From Ecdyonurus torrentis (taxonomy: Eukaryota > Arthropoda > Insecta > Ephemeroptera > Heptageniidae), in contig OX439133.1 of assembly GCA_949318235.1 (NCBI GenBank), forward strand, positions 7,630,137-7,694,136: a DNA stretch of 64,000 bases. Direction: 5' to 3'. Of this stretch, positions 1 through 10,757 are shown one piece after another. How positions within the stretch are numbered: the stretch's first letter is position 1; the number at the start of each line of letters is the position of its first letter. Under the pieces are notes generated by a model. That model was not told the origin of the DNA, made no database searches, and was given only the letters and a program-made list of their open reading frames with translations. A program made the translations under genes and the position numbers.

Positions 1-53
1 CTTTTTGCTGAAATGAAGGTTACAGCATTTAAATATTAAATAATTAGGTGCGT

Positions 54-67
54 GTGTCTATATATAT

Positions 68-156
<89 letters not shown>
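54..156. repeat. (TA)n microsatellite
   Basis: Nearly pure TA dinucleotide tract. Translations of it give only Ile-Tyr runs, so it is not coding. Confidence 0.97.
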
Positions 157-158
<2 letters not shown>

Positions 159-410
159 GTGTGTGAGTGCAAGATCGCTCATGTGTGACTCTGTGTCTGT
201 GTTCCAGAAATTATACAATCTTTTTTCATCCATCATGCATAATACAAGTAAAAAATGCATATTACCTTTTAGGCTCTTAATAGAAAAATATACTTAATAA
301 AATATTTGAAGCTCATCCATAAATATATATTGAAAAATAATTAAATAAATTATTTATAATTTATTAATATTCGCCTTTATCTTATAATATTACAAAAAAA
401 AAAATTGAAA
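157..410. other. AT-rich sequence, nothing recognised
   Basis: I see no exon, inverted repeat or known repeat here. Confidence 0.5.
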
Positions 411-498
411 TGTCGAGGTTGCAAGATCTTGCAAGGGCTTTTGCGTGGCATCTTGCGCAAGTGTCTTGCCAGATCTTGCGCAATATTTTTGAGCAGGG
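411..498. mobile_element. Fragment of CAAGATCTTG-word element
   Basis: Contains GCAAGATCTTGCAAG, ATCTTGCGCAAG and a right end ATTTTTGAGCAGGG. That end is the inverse of the left terminus CCCTGCTCAAAAAT of the element at 30838. The left end is missing, so this is a 5'-truncated copy of the palindromic-word family. Confidence 0.6.
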
Positions 499-892
499 CT
501 GTGATTGGCTGAGTGTCAACTCTCAACAAATCACAGCAGCTTATTTTTTTAAATTAATTAAATAATAAATAAAATAAGACGTCTGCACTCTGCGCGTGCC
601 TTATAAGTTAAAGAAATATATTGATTCAATAAATTTAACGTTTTATCTGCCAATAATTAAAAATTAGCAAATTATACATACAAGATAAAGACACGCTCGA
701 TTCATTTAGATACGAAAATTTCTGTTTAACATTAAATTAAATTATTTCTTACTGAAAAATTTTTTTTTTTTTTTTTTCATTCTTTATATAAATTTATGTA
801 TAAAAAATCGACTTTTTTGTATAAAATCGACTATTTTGTCAAAATGATCGACTATATTTGCGCTCTTTATATAAACTATAGTTGTAGACACA
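499..892. other. AT-rich spacer with a MITE-end fragment
   Basis: Holds a CCAAT-type sequence (TGATTGGCTGAG, 502-513). At about 675-705, TACATACAAGATAAAGACAC matches the terminal repeat of the MITE at 35344-35521. No coding signal is seen. Confidence 0.4.
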
Positions 893-907
893 CACACACA
901 CACACAC

Positions 908-950
<43 letters not shown>
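893..950. repeat. (CA)n(TA)n microsatellite, left flank of LTR element
   Basis: CA repeat followed by TA repeat that runs directly into the LTR at 951. TA repeat resumes after the element at 10693, so the retrotransposon inserted within one microsatellite. Confidence 0.95.
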
Positions 951-953
<3 letters not shown>

Positions 954-2575
954 AACACTGGAATTTTACCTTTGTCTAGGGGTTTTTACTGTGGCTCGTT
1001 TGCGAGGTAAAAAACAGGTACAGATAGGGTTAAGTAAGGAAAACACAAAATTTTATGTGGACCTTTTCGTCTTTTATTGTTTGAACAGAGAACACAGATT
1101 AAAAGAAAAGCAAATTATTTAAATCAAACAGGAAAACTCAAATTTGTATCAGAGAAGCACGTCAGAAATGGAATGTGACACGTGGCTAGCTTACGTATGT
1201 CGAAGCGACGATCTCACGTGGTGTCCAATCATGGGCCAAAAACGATCGTAACAATCCAATTACGATGAATGGTGGATACTCAGTGATGGTAGCAAAATAA
1301 GACGTACTCTTCACAAAACAAAGGCAGGTACAATGACTGAAGTTTGCCGCAAGTGGGAAACTTCCTTCTGCGAGGCTCTGAAGGAGCACCTAGCCTGGGC
1401 AGCTCCGGCTTACAGAATGACTTTCGGGACGGTCGGTAACGCTGCGCTCAGTAGCGACGAACAATTTTGCTATATTGGAATGGTGGGGGCAAGATTGACA
1501 ATAAGGTTCAAATTCGGCAGATTTTACATACATTATGACCCTTATGACCAAAGTAGCTGTTGCTATGCAGCTGCAGCAAAACACACTGTTATGTAATATA
1601 TAGAAACTTCTAGAACCAAAATTATTATATAACACCCTAAGTTACATATAAAATGTCAAGTAACACTGTTATGAACAAACTTTAATATTAAAATGATAAT
1701 TCAATTGATAATCTCAAAATTATACTTTTGTACCATGAAATTATAAACTAAATGCAAATTCTTTATATTGCCAAAACTTCACGTGACATATGTTAGACAA
1801 CGAATAATTAAGTAAAAACACGCAGAATTATAACTTGATTATAATATCAATAAAATGACGTGAAAACTAAATATTATATAACGATGTTAAAATATTACGT
1901 AATATATTAGTAGCACGTGGATGCGAGGGAAGGCGAAAGAGAGAGAACGAGAGAGAGTGCTCGGCTGGCGAAGCCGGCTCATTCCAAGGTAACTAAGGAT
2001 GGACGGCGGCGAGCTATGCAGCTTGTAACCACTCGGGACAAGACTGGACAAACTCTCATACAAACACAAAACTCAACCTCGCATTCTCATAGACACATGA
2101 AACATACAATATTTTATTCCCTGATGCTTTTACTATATCTAGTCAGCATAAAATACATCGCGTATATTTTATCACGCAAGCAAATTAATGATGATATAAC
2201 ATATGATTTATACAGCATGCAAATCGCCGTAAAATACGGGGATTATGACGTACGTGATGTTAAATGATGATAACATGCAAAATGGCATTTAATTAAACAC
2301 TTAAAATATTACGTGCATGAATTACGTATGTTACGTGCTAAAATTACGTAAACCTAATATTTTATATACAAAACATTACGACGAGCTAACTGGAAGTTCG
2401 GCGTAACCTCATCGCTGGATATGCGTCAACGCGGGCTAGCCGCCAGAAAAGCGTTCGCCAAGATGGCGTCATATGACACAAGACATGCATTACGCGAGAT
2501 AAAACAATACGCGTGATAAGCAATGACATCAATATAATATAAGCATAGAAATCTGTATTTCATCAGATTTTTACA
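951..2575 (-). repeat. 3' LTR
   Basis: 1625 bp, repeated at 9067-10692. It is the 3' LTR because gag-pol read on the minus strand. Short frames inside occur identically in both copies and look like chance frames. Confidence 0.97.
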
Positions 2576-2585
2576 TTTCCCCCCC
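2576..2585 (-). promoter_or_regulatory. Polypurine tract (plus-strand primer)
   Basis: On the minus strand GGGGGGGAAA abuts the 3' LTR start exactly, the position and composition expected of the retrotransposon polypurine tract that primes plus-strand DNA synthesis. Confidence 0.9.
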
Positions 2586-3155
2586 GTGAAAAAACGAGAA
2601 GTTAGGTTGAACGAAATGTTGTATAGATATTTTACGGGAACGTAGGTTTGCGGGATATGTATTACGTGCATATTCAGACATTACGAATATTTAAACATCT
2701 ACTTTTTTAAAAAAAACTTTAATATTTAAAAATAAATTTTGATACTATAATCAAGATAATTTTTTATGATGCAACTTTTTTTTGAGTGTAGCAAATTGGA
2801 ACAGCAGGACGTGATGTTCTAACGAATAAAAAGAATGAACATATAAAAATGCATTTTTAGCAAAACAAATAATAGTACGCAGAACATTTTGAGAATACTT
2901 TACACTTTTTTTTTTTTTTAAATAAAATATGACAATGTTTATAGTAAAACTAGTTTTTGAAATAAAAATTAAAATTGATATAACAGAATTTCAATTAAAA
3001 TTTTTAATCTTTGAATAAAAAGTAATGAGTAAACATCGTGACATATAAACTATATATTAAAATAGAAGTTTCTTACAATTGTTACATGTGAATTTTCATT
3101 AATTACATTTTATTGTACTTTTTTACGTATGGTCTTACAATGTAAGGGTTGTTAT
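2586..3155 (-). other. Untranslated region between pol and 3' LTR
   Basis: About 570 bp of AT-rich sequence with no sizeable frame. No env or other third gene is present, so the element is of the two-ORF type. Confidence 0.7.
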
Positions 3156-6100
3156 TTAATAACCATACCGCTCTGGTTTCTTACTTTGACGTTTTGGGAG
3201 TGGGGGGTTTGGGTTGTTTGGGTCATCGTAGGGTAGATCAGGGGTATTTAGGTCATCAGATGCCCAAGGGGGTTTGGGGTTATGTGGCTTTAGTTGGTCA
3301 GCGTTGCGCCTGCCGGCATGTTCACCTTGTAGGGTGTGTAGCTCATAGGTGTTTGGGCCAATTTGTTTATGAATAAGGAAGGGGCCTTCATAAGGGGGGA
3401 TGAGACTACTGGATATGCCTTTAGCAGCGTCGCTTAGTATGTTTGTTTGTCGCCACACTAATTGGCCTTCTTTAAGGGGGTTGGGCTGTCGTGACGTATT
3501 ATAACGTTCTGATCTTGATTCTTTACTTTTTTGTATGTTATATGTGGCGAGATCAATAGCATTTTGGAGGTCAAGCTTTAATTTTTGGGCGTAGGTCATA
3601 GTTTTGTCAGGTGTGAATTCTGGGATTGTGGCATTGGGGTTTATAGTGAACGGGGAGTTCAGTTCACGTCCATAGTGTAACATTGCTGGGGTGAGGGTTG
3701 TTGTTTCATTTGGTGTAGTACGGAGGGCATAGCACAGGGCGGGTAGGTGACGATCCCAATGCTTGTGAACTTCTGCATAAGCTTTTATGCATTGTTTTAT
3801 AGTGCGTATGTAACGTTCAGAGGGATTACCTTGGGGTCGATACGCGACGATTTTTTTATGGGTTATATTTAATTCTTCGCAAGCTTTGGTCCATGCTGTG
3901 CTAATGTACTGGGGTCCATTATCAGTACGTATTTGGGACATGAAACCATTTCTACAACAGTAATCAACCAATTTTTCTACTATGACGCGAGATGTGGCAG
4001 TTTTTATAGGGTAAATTTCGACGTACTTTGAAAAGTCGTCAACGAGGATGAGGGCGTGTTGATTACCTTTTGATGATGATGGGAGGGGTCCGAAGAGGTC
4101 TGCACTGACCGCAACTCCTGGGGCACATGTGGTTTGAATGGACATATAACCAAATGGTTTTTTGTTGGCTGGTTTGATGCGTTGACAAATTTGGCAACCA
4201 CGGATGTAATCTTGTATGTCTTGTAACATACCATGCCAAGTATATGTTTGTTTCACTCTCGCTGTGGTTTTGCGAATGCCTAAGTGGCCGCTGAGGATAT
4301 GGTCATGCATTGCACGTAAAACTGCATTGCGTAAATTAGGAGGGACTACAAGCCATTTTTCGTTGTTTTGACCTTTTTTATACAACACACTATTTTCGTT
4401 GAATTCATATACATTTTTTACTTTTTTATCATTTTGGGAGAGTAAGGTCATGACATTAAGAATGGTGGGGTCTGCTTTTTGCGCTGCGCGCCACTCATCA
4501 TGGGAAGTGGGCAATTCAGGGTGCATGATTTGTTGAGTGGCCATACATTGGAGCGTAGGTGTGCTATTTTCATCGTAGTTAGCACAATTTTCTTGGGACT
4601 TTGTTTGTACATCACAAAATAGTGAGTCTAAATTAAGGGAGTCAATATCTTCATCATACATATTTTGGGACTTTTCAATGTTATTACAACGTTTGCAGGA
4701 ATGAGCAAGTGATGGGGGATTGCTTTCGTAGTTTTTGAATTTTAGTTTAGTCTCACCTGGGGGGTCGTTGATGGGGAGTAAGTCGTCTTCGAGCCGATTG
4801 AAAATTTCAGGGTCACTACCACAGGGAGCTCGTGAGAGTGCGTCAGCCACGGACATTGTTCGACCTGGTCTGTGCTCTATAGTAAGGTCCATGCCCATTA
4901 GTCGAAGTGCCCATCTGCGAATACGGCCAGATGGTTCTTCTATGGTCATGAGATTTTTAAGGGCTGCATGGTCCGTCCATACAGTGCAATGTTGGTACGC
5001 AATATAATGTTTAAATTTAGCTAAGCTATTTACAAGACTGAGACACTCTAATTCTGTGATGCAGTAATTAGATTCTGCTTTGGACAAAGTACGACTTGTG
5101 AATGCAACGGGACGTAAACCTTTTTCACCTTGTTGGAGTAGTACAGCGCCGATGCCCTCTGTGGATGCATCGCATTGTATAATAAATTCTTGGTCCATTT
5201 TAGGGAGCATGAGGCACGTGTCTGCTGTAAGTGCAGCACAAAGGGAGTCAAATGAACTTTGTTGCAGGGATGACCATTGCCAGGTGTTTTCTTTACGTAG
5301 TAATAAAGTGAGGGGCTTGGCAAGTAGTTGAAAATTGTATATATAATGCCTAAAAAAACCTATCATACCTAAAAATTGTTGTATATTTTTTCTTGATTTG
5401 GGGAGGGGATAGTTATTTATGGCTATAACTTTTTCGGGGTTGGGTTTAATGGAGCCATGGGATATAATGTTGCCTAAGAGTTTTACTTCTTTACAACATA
5501 GTTGGACTTTGGAGGGATTTATGGTGATACCTGCTTTAGATAGACGGGAAAGGACTTCTTCAACATGGAGGGCGTGTGATTTTGCATCAGGGGAGTATAT
5601 AATTAAATCATCGATGAAGGGAATTACGTAATTGTATGTTATACCATCTAGGATCTTATGCATGATACGTTGAAATATGAACGTGGCGGGTTTTATACCT
5701 AAGGGCATTCGCTTATAGCGAAAACAACCACGATGAGGAGTAATGAATGCAGTTATGTCTCTACATTCTGGTTTTATTTCAAGTTGGTGATAGCCAGAGC
5801 TTAAATCGATGACTGTGTATACTGCACTGTTACCCATTTGGGAATATATGTAATCTAACCTGGGAATTTCAAACATTAAAGATTTAATTATAAAACCATT
5901 AATGGGGCGGTAATCAATAATTAATCTCCAATTAGGGGGAAGACCTTTTTGTTGTTTCTTTTTTAATAATACTGGACAGCATGCCCATAAGTTGGTAAAG
6001 CATGGTTCGATGATATCATTTTCAATATCATCGTCTAAGTGTTTATCCATGATATCAAGTTTGGCACGTGTGGCGGGGCGGGAGCGAGCACGAAAAGGGG

Positions 6101-7049
6101 TGGCATTGGGGTTGACTTCAAACTCACATTGATAATCTTTTATTTTACCAGGCTTACTTGAAAATAAACCTCTTTGCATGAATCGTTGTAATATTTTTTT
6201 CATACGTGTTTTGTCTTCGTAGCTACCTTCGACCTTGGACATGATTGACTCGAGCCAGTTGTTATTGACTTCAACATTATAACATGAAAATATGTCGGAG
6301 GGCTTTGCAAATGGAACAATCTCTTGTTCTTCGTTACCAATGGTCCAACCATTTTCTGCTATATTTAAGTTTAATTTTGTGGCGCGCATAAAGTCGCGTC
6401 CTAGAATGACTGCTTTATTTAGGCCAGGGAGGACAAAGAAACGTTGTTTTCTAGGATTATTAGCCCATGTAAAATTGATATTTATCATTTGTTTAATTTG
6501 GGAGGAACCTTGGGCTAAATTGAGGGGGATATTTACATCTTTGAATTTAAAGTTACGGGCACGTAACTCTTTTGCAACATCTTCACCAATGAAACAATGA
6601 CTTGAACCACTGTCTAGCAGTGCTAATTTTTCTTGACCTAATATTTTTATAACGATGAGGGGTTCGTCGCATTTTGGAGGGACATTGGGTACTTTTTCTT
6701 TTTCACCCGTTACTTTGAGTTCGTCGACATGTAAATTATTTATTTCTGTGAGGACATTTCTCCACTTATCAGTTTCAATTGTAATACTGGAGGGCAAGGG
6801 AACATTTTTATACACATGGGGGTTTGGGGAGGGAGGGTGCTCCAAGGTCTGACCTTGTGCAATTAGACGTCGCATTTTTTTATTTAACCTATAGCGCCTA
6901 TTTTTCATCGTTCTACGACGATGACGTAAATATTTTTCACGACGTGCGTTAAACTCGTCGATAAATGATATAATAGATTGCATATATCGTTGTTCTTTAA
7001 GAGCGTCTCCCTCGCGAAACCATCTTAGTTTGGCGAGGGGTCGTTGGGG
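3156..7049 (-). CDS. pol: Gypsy-type Pol polyprotein (PR-RT-RH-IN)
   Basis: Replicates and integrates the element. Numbering from the ATG at 6983 (1275 aa to the stop): aspartic protease motif ALLDSGSSHCF with DSG at about 124; reverse transcriptase about 300-490 with the FIDD catalytic box at about 456 in place of the usual YxDD; RNase H from about 600 with QCDAS, TELE, TDHAAL and VADALSR; integrase zinc finger (H895, H900, C930, C933), then catalytic D962, D1021 and E1056. The C-terminus has the EGPF...GRRNADQLKPH region typical of Gypsy integrases. The frame stays open upstream of 6983 and overlaps the gag end in the -1 frame, so translation most likely enters by frameshift at 7049-7055 and not at the ATG. 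No stop interrupts it. Confidence 0.97.
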   Translation of the reverse strand, partial: PQRPLAKLRWFREGDALKEQRYMQSIISFIDEFNARREKYLRHRRRTMKNRRYRLNKKMRRLIAQGQTLEHPPSPNPHVYKNVPLPSSITIETDKWRNVLTEINNLHVDELKVTGEKEKVPNVPPKCDEPLIVIKILGQEKLALLDSGSSHCFIGEDVAKELRARNFKFKDVNIPLNLAQGSSQIKQMININFTWANNPRKQRFFVLPGLNKAVILGRDFMRATKLNLNIAENGWTIGNEEQEIVPFAKPSDIFSCYNVEVNNNWLESIMSKVEGSYEDKTRMKKILQRFMQRGLFSSKPGKIKDYQCEFEVNPNATPFRARSRPATRAKLDIMDKHLDDDIENDIIEPCFTNLWACCPVLLKKKQQKGLPPNWRLIIDYRPINGFIIKSLMFEIPRLDYIYSQMGNSAVYTVIDLSSGYHQLEIKPECRDITAFITPHRGCFRYKRMPLGIKPATFIFQRIMHKILDGITYNYVIPFIDDLIIYSPDAKSHALHVEEVLSRLSKAGITINPSKVQLCCKEVKLLGNIISHGSIKPNPEKVIAINNYPLPKSRKNIQQFLGMIGFFRHYIYNFQLLAKPLTLLLRKENTWQWSSLQQSSFDSLCAALTADTCLMLPKMDQEFIIQCDASTEGIGAVLLQQGEKGLRPVAFTSRTLSKAESNYCITELECLSLVNSLAKFKHYIAYQHCTVWTDHAALKNLMTIEEPSGRIRRWALRLMGMDLTIEHRPGRTMSVADALSRAPCGSDPEIFNRLEDDLLPINDPPGETKLKFKNYESNPPSLAHSCKRCNNIEKSQNMYDEDIDSLNLDSLFCDVQTKSQENCANYDENSTPTLQCMATQQIMHPELPTSHDEWRAAQKADPTILNVMTLLSQNDKKVKNVYEFNENSVLYKKGQNNEKWLVVPPNLRNAVLRAMHDHILSGHLGIRKTTARVKQTYTWHGMLQDIQDYIRGCQICQRIKPANKKPFGYMSIQTTCAPGVAVSADLFGPLPSSSKGNQHALILVDDFSKYVEIYPIKTATSRVIVEKLVDYCCRNGFMSQIRTDNGPQYISTAWTKACEELNITHKKIVAYRPQGNPSERYIRTIKQCIKAYAEVHKHWDRHLPALCYALRTTPNETTTLTPAMLHYGRELNSPFTINPNATIPEFTPDKTMTYAQKLKLDLQNAIDLATYNIQKSKESRSERYNTSRQPNPLKEGQLVWRQTNILSDAAKGISSSLIPPYEGPFLIHKQIGPNTYELHTLQGEHAGRRNADQLKPHNPKPPWASDDLNTPDLPYDDPNNPNPPLPKRQSKKPERYGY

Positions 7050-8590
7050 TTTTTTGGGTTGGAATTACAGGGACGACTATTTTGACAATCACGGGCTATG
7101 TGATTTAAGCCTTGGCACCTATAACATATAATAGGTGGACGTTTTTGTTGTCTTTGGGGTAGTAAACCACGTGGGCTTGTGTCATCTCGACGTGTGAGTT
7201 GGGGTGGTGGGGGTGGGATGGTTTTACTCACAAGATTATTATCATAAGCAAGGGAGGGTTCAACAAACTGTGCAGGTGGTGGTGGGCGTACGTATAAACG
7301 TGATTGGAGGACTGCATCTTGGATGCGGTGGGCTTCCATGGATAATTCACGTAATGAATTATATATACGACCATAAGTGTACTGACGATATGTGGGGTGC
7401 ATTTGGGATAATACTCTGTTGACTTTATCATGCTCTGTATAATTACCATCTAATCGACGATAATATTCGGCAATAACTTGTACATAGGAGGAGAGGGGTT
7501 CATCAGGGTCTTGCGTTCGTAGGTCTAAATCACGTAATAGACGTTGTTTATACGTGTACGATGCAAATTCAGACAAAAATAATGCTTTAAATTCTAACCA
7601 CGTTGTAATATTATTGTGGAGCGACCACCATCTTGTTGCCTCGCCTTCTAGTATGAATGGCATGTGCGAGTGCAAAAGACTGTCGGGAGCACGACGTATA
7701 GAGTGGGCATACCTTTCAAATTCCGCAAGGAAATCTGATGGTGATTTTGGGTCTCCTCTACCAATATACTTGGGTATGGGTAGATTTGGCTTTGGGTCAT
7801 TTTGCAATGATGGGGGTGGATAATACAAAAATGGGGGTGCAAATGTTTGGGATACGCAAAAGGGTTGTTGTTGTGGCATACAGGGCATAAAACGTGCTTG
7901 TGGATGTGCTTGGGGCATGGGAGACACGATTGGTGGGAGTGGATTTTGTGCCGGTGCAGCTGGTGATGTGATATGTGATGTTACGCAAAGTGGTGCTGTT
8001 GGCAACGTTGACACGGGATTATACATATGACTACACGTTGTCACGTTAAAACGTGGTGCTGGAGGATGTACAATACTACTAAGCACATGTGCTTGCAAGA
8101 CGGGTGGGTGTTGTGGGCCTTGGGATAATAACTCGTTGAGACGTTGCTGGGTTATGGCAATATTTGTTTGCCATTTTTGCACAGGGTCGTTACTACTACC
8201 AGGGTACACGTTATTACCACCTGCATTAGTGCTATGCACAAATGACGAGGTGATGGGTGTGGGGATGGAGAACGTCGATGTGGTGTTGTTGTGCAACATG
8301 GGACGGGATGAAACTGACAAGGGAACATTTGACATATTATTAACACAAGTACTTACAATTAAAACATTGGACATAACAACATTATTAAAATTATGATTAA
8401 AACCGCTGCCCTGCGAAAAAGGACCTGCAGGTGTCACGTTGGCAGTGGACACTGTCACAACGCCTGTACCAAATACCATGGCACTCGGGGTGGGGTGCAT
8501 TTCTGCTTCGGGGTCAGAATCGCTTGATTCAGGGTTCCCAGGGATCAACCTGGTTTTGTACCTTTTTCTCTTTCCAGAGCAATCCGTCAT
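7025..8590 (-). CDS. gag: Gypsy-type Gag polyprotein
   Basis: 521 aa from ATG 8588-8590. The frame is open further upstream to 8686 but without another ATG. Gag forms the capsid and packages the RNA. The N-terminal half is rich in Pro, Thr, Ser and His. A retrotransposon capsid-type region follows at about 270-430 (DFLAEFERYA, GEATRWWSL, LSSYVQ). A CCHC zinc knuckle, CYRCQGLNHIARDC, lies at about 489-502. The protein ends in an Asn/Pro tail that contains the frameshift site. No stop or frameshift damage is seen. Confidence 0.96.
   Translation of the reverse strand: MTDCSGKRKRYKTRLIPGNPESSDSDPEAEMHPTPSAMVFGTGVVTVSTANVTPAGPFSQGSGFNHNFNNVVMSNVLIVSTCVNNMSNVPLSVSSRPMLHNNTTSTFSIPTPITSSFVHSTNAGGNNVYPGSSNDPVQKWQTNIAITQQRLNELLSQGPQHPPVLQAHVLSSIVHPPAPRFNVTTCSHMYNPVSTLPTAPLCVTSHITSPAAPAQNPLPPIVSPMPQAHPQARFMPCMPQQQPFCVSQTFAPPFLYYPPPSLQNDPKPNLPIPKYIGRGDPKSPSDFLAEFERYAHSIRRAPDSLLHSHMPFILEGEATRWWSLHNNITTWLEFKALFLSEFASYTYKQRLLRDLDLRTQDPDEPLSSYVQVIAEYYRRLDGNYTEHDKVNRVLSQMHPTYRQYTYGRIYNSLRELSMEAHRIQDAVLQSRLYVRPPPPAQFVEPSLAYDNNLVSKTIPPPPPQLTRRDDTSPRGLLPQRQQKRPPIICYRCQGLNHIARDCQNSRPCNSNPKNPNDPSPN
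7049..7055 (-). promoter_or_regulatory. Programmed -1 frameshift slippery site A AAA AAC
   Basis: The minus strand reads AAAAAAC with gag codons AAA (7052-7054, Lys) and AAC (7049-7051, Asn), i.e. A_AAA_AAC in the X_XXY_YYZ register. The gag stop TAA is 7 codons downstream (7025-7027). I checked each -1 frame codon from 7049 to the pol ATG at 6983: all are open. Any stimulatory stem-loop or pseudoknot downstream was not determined. Confidence 0.88.
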
Positions 8591-9044
8591 TTTGTGAAAG
8601 TAGGGCTTTTTATACACGAGAGTTACATACCAAACACTGAGTACGTATTTTATACAAGGAATGTGACGGGACTCAATTTTGTACAAAACATGTCACACGG
8701 GATTGTCACGAGGTGTGCATTTTTTTTTTGTACGGGACACGCGAGAGAGAGAGAGAGAGAAAACAACTTTTACATATTGCAACACATGGTGGAAAATTGG
8801 AGGAATTTTTGACGTTACGTGGTTTATATGGCTCAAAAAATGTGAACGAAAAATTTGGACACGTGAGAGAGAGGGGGAGAGACAAATTTTTACGTTTTGC
8901 ATACGTGGTGGAATTTTGGAGGAATTTCTGACGTTACGGGGCGGGGCAATTATGGGTCAAAAAATGTGTGGAAGAGAATTTCATACAATGTGTGTTCTCA
9001 AAATTTACAATTTTGCGATATGGGGGTGGGTGGGTGGGTGATTT
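8591..9044 (-). other. 5' untranslated leader with tandem duplication
   Basis: Leader between the 5' LTR and gag. Two diverged copies of a roughly 120-bp unit are visible, each with GACACG followed by a GA run, then a TGGTGGAA..TTGGAGGAATTT block and TGACGTTACG (about 8738-8820 and 8858-8938), then a partial third. This may be packaging or promoter sequence; I cannot tell. Confidence 0.65.
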
Positions 9045-9062
9045 TACCGGCCGAGATCCCCA
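9045..9062 (-). promoter_or_regulatory. Candidate tRNA primer-binding site
   Basis: Four bases inside the 5' LTR the minus strand reads TGGGGATCTCGGCCGGTA. It starts with TGG as expected for pairing with a tRNA CCA end. I could not match it to a specific tRNA; the CGGCCGG part resembles a glycine tRNA T-arm but the acceptor part does not. Confidence 0.6.
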
Positions 9063-9066
9063 ATTC

Positions 9067-10689
9067 TGTAACACTGGAATTTTACCTTTGTCTAGGGGTT
9101 TTTACTGTGGCTCGTTTGCGAGGTAAAAAACAGGTACAGATAGGGTTAAGTAAGGAAAACACAAAATTTTATGTGGACCTTTTCGTCTTTTATTGTTTGA
9201 ACAGAGAACACAGATTAAAAGAAAAGCAAATTATTTAAATCAAACAGGAAAACTCAAATTTGTATCAGAGAAGCACGTCAGAAATGGAATGTGACACGTG
9301 GCTAGCTTACGTATGTCGAAGCGACGATCTCACGTGGTGTCCAATCATGGGCCAAAAACGATCGTAACAATCCAATTACGATGAATGGTGGATACTCAGT
9401 GATGGTAGCAAAATAAGACGTACTCTTCACAAAACAAAGGCAGGTACAATGACTGAAGTTTGCCGCAAGTGGGAAACTTTCCTTCTGCGAGGCTCTGAAG
9501 GAGCACCTAGCCTGGGCAGCTCCGGCTTACAGAATGACTTTCGGGACGGTCGGTAACGCTGCGCTCAGTAGCGACGAACAATTTTGCTATATTGGAATGG
9601 TGGGGGCAAGATTGACAATAAGGTTCAAATTCGGCAGATTTTACATACATTATGACCCTTATGACCAAAGTAGCTGTTGCTATGCAGCTGCAGCAAAACA
9701 CACTGTTATGTAATATATAGAAACTTCTAGAACCAAAATTATTATATAACACCCTAAGTTACATATAAAATGTCAAGTAACACTGTTATGAACAAACTTT
9801 AATATTAAAATGATAATTCAATTGATAATCTCAAAATTATACTTTTGTACCATGAAATTATAAACTAAATGCAAATTCTTTATATTGCCAAAACTTCACG
9901 TGACATATGTTAGACAACGAATAATTAAGTAAAAACACGCAGAATTATAACTTGATTATAATATCAATAAAATGACGTGAAAACTAAATATTATATAACG
10001 ATGTTAAAATATTACGTAATATATTAGTAGCACGTGGATGCGAGGGAAGGCGAAAGAGAGAGAACGAGAGAGAGTGCTCGGCTGGCGAAGCCGGCTCATT
10101 CCAAGGTAACTAAGGATGGACGGCGGCGAGCTATGCAGCTTGTAACCACTCGGGACAAGACTGGACAAACTCTCATACAAACACAAAACTCAACCTCGCA
10201 TTCTCATAGACACATGAAACATACAATATTTTATTCCCTGATGCTTTTACTATATCTAGTCAGCATAAAATACATCGCGTATATTTTATCACGCAAGCAA
10301 ATTAATGATGATATAACATATGATTTATACAGCATGCAAATCGCCGTAAAATACGGGGATTATGACGTACGTGATGTTAAATGATGATAACATGCAAAAT
10401 GGCATTTAATTAAACACTTAAAATATTACGTGCATGAATTACGTATGTTACGTGCTAAAATTACGTAAACCTAATATTTTATATACAAAACATTACGACG
10501 AGCTAACTGGAAGTTCGGCGTAACCTCATCGCTGGATATGCGTCAACGCGGGCTAGCCGCCAGAAAAGCGTTCGCCAAGATGGCGTCATATGACACAAGA
10601 CATGCATTACGCGAGATAAAACAATACGCGTGATAAGCAATGACATCAATATAATATAAGCATAGAAATCTGTATTTCATCAGATTTTT

Positions 10690-10692
<3 letters not shown>
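9067..10692 (-). repeat. 5' LTR
   Basis: 1626 bp, one base longer than the 3' LTR. Begins TGTAAC and ends TTTTTACA on the plus strand. Confidence 0.97.
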
Positions 10693-10742
<50 letters not shown>

Positions 10743-10757
10743 GCATATATATATATG
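10693..10757. repeat. (TA)n microsatellite, right flank of LTR element
   Basis: Continuation of the repeat tract interrupted by the retrotransposon. Confidence 0.95.

Larger units (their letters stand above)
951..10692 (-). mobile_element. Full-length Ty3/Gypsy LTR retrotransposon
   Basis: A 9.74-kb element in minus orientation: 5' LTR 9067-10692, candidate primer-binding site, gag, pol (protease, reverse transcriptase, RNase H, integrase), polypurine tract, 3' LTR 951-2575. The LTRs have inverted ends TGTAA/TTACA, and the only difference I found is one T in a T-run (1362-1363 against 9478-9480). The flanks fit a 4-bp ATAT target duplication, but the surrounding TA repeat makes this uninformative. 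The integrase-after-RNase-H order identifies Ty3/Gypsy. No env-like reading frame lies between pol and the 3' LTR. Near-identical LTRs and uninterrupted frames suggest a very recent, possibly active copy. Confidence 0.97.

Noticed and set aside
1333..2267. Short frames within the LTR
   Set aside because: Present in both LTRs simply because these are copies; no recognisable protein, and the sequence overlaps promoter and UTR functions.
3149..8640. Plus-strand frames overlapping gag and pol
   Set aside because: Shadows of the minus-strand retrotransposon genes, with no independent motif.
8591..8686. Longer gag start upstream of 8590
   Set aside because: The extra 32 codons begin at a non-ATG codon; the first ATG in frame is at 8588-8590.
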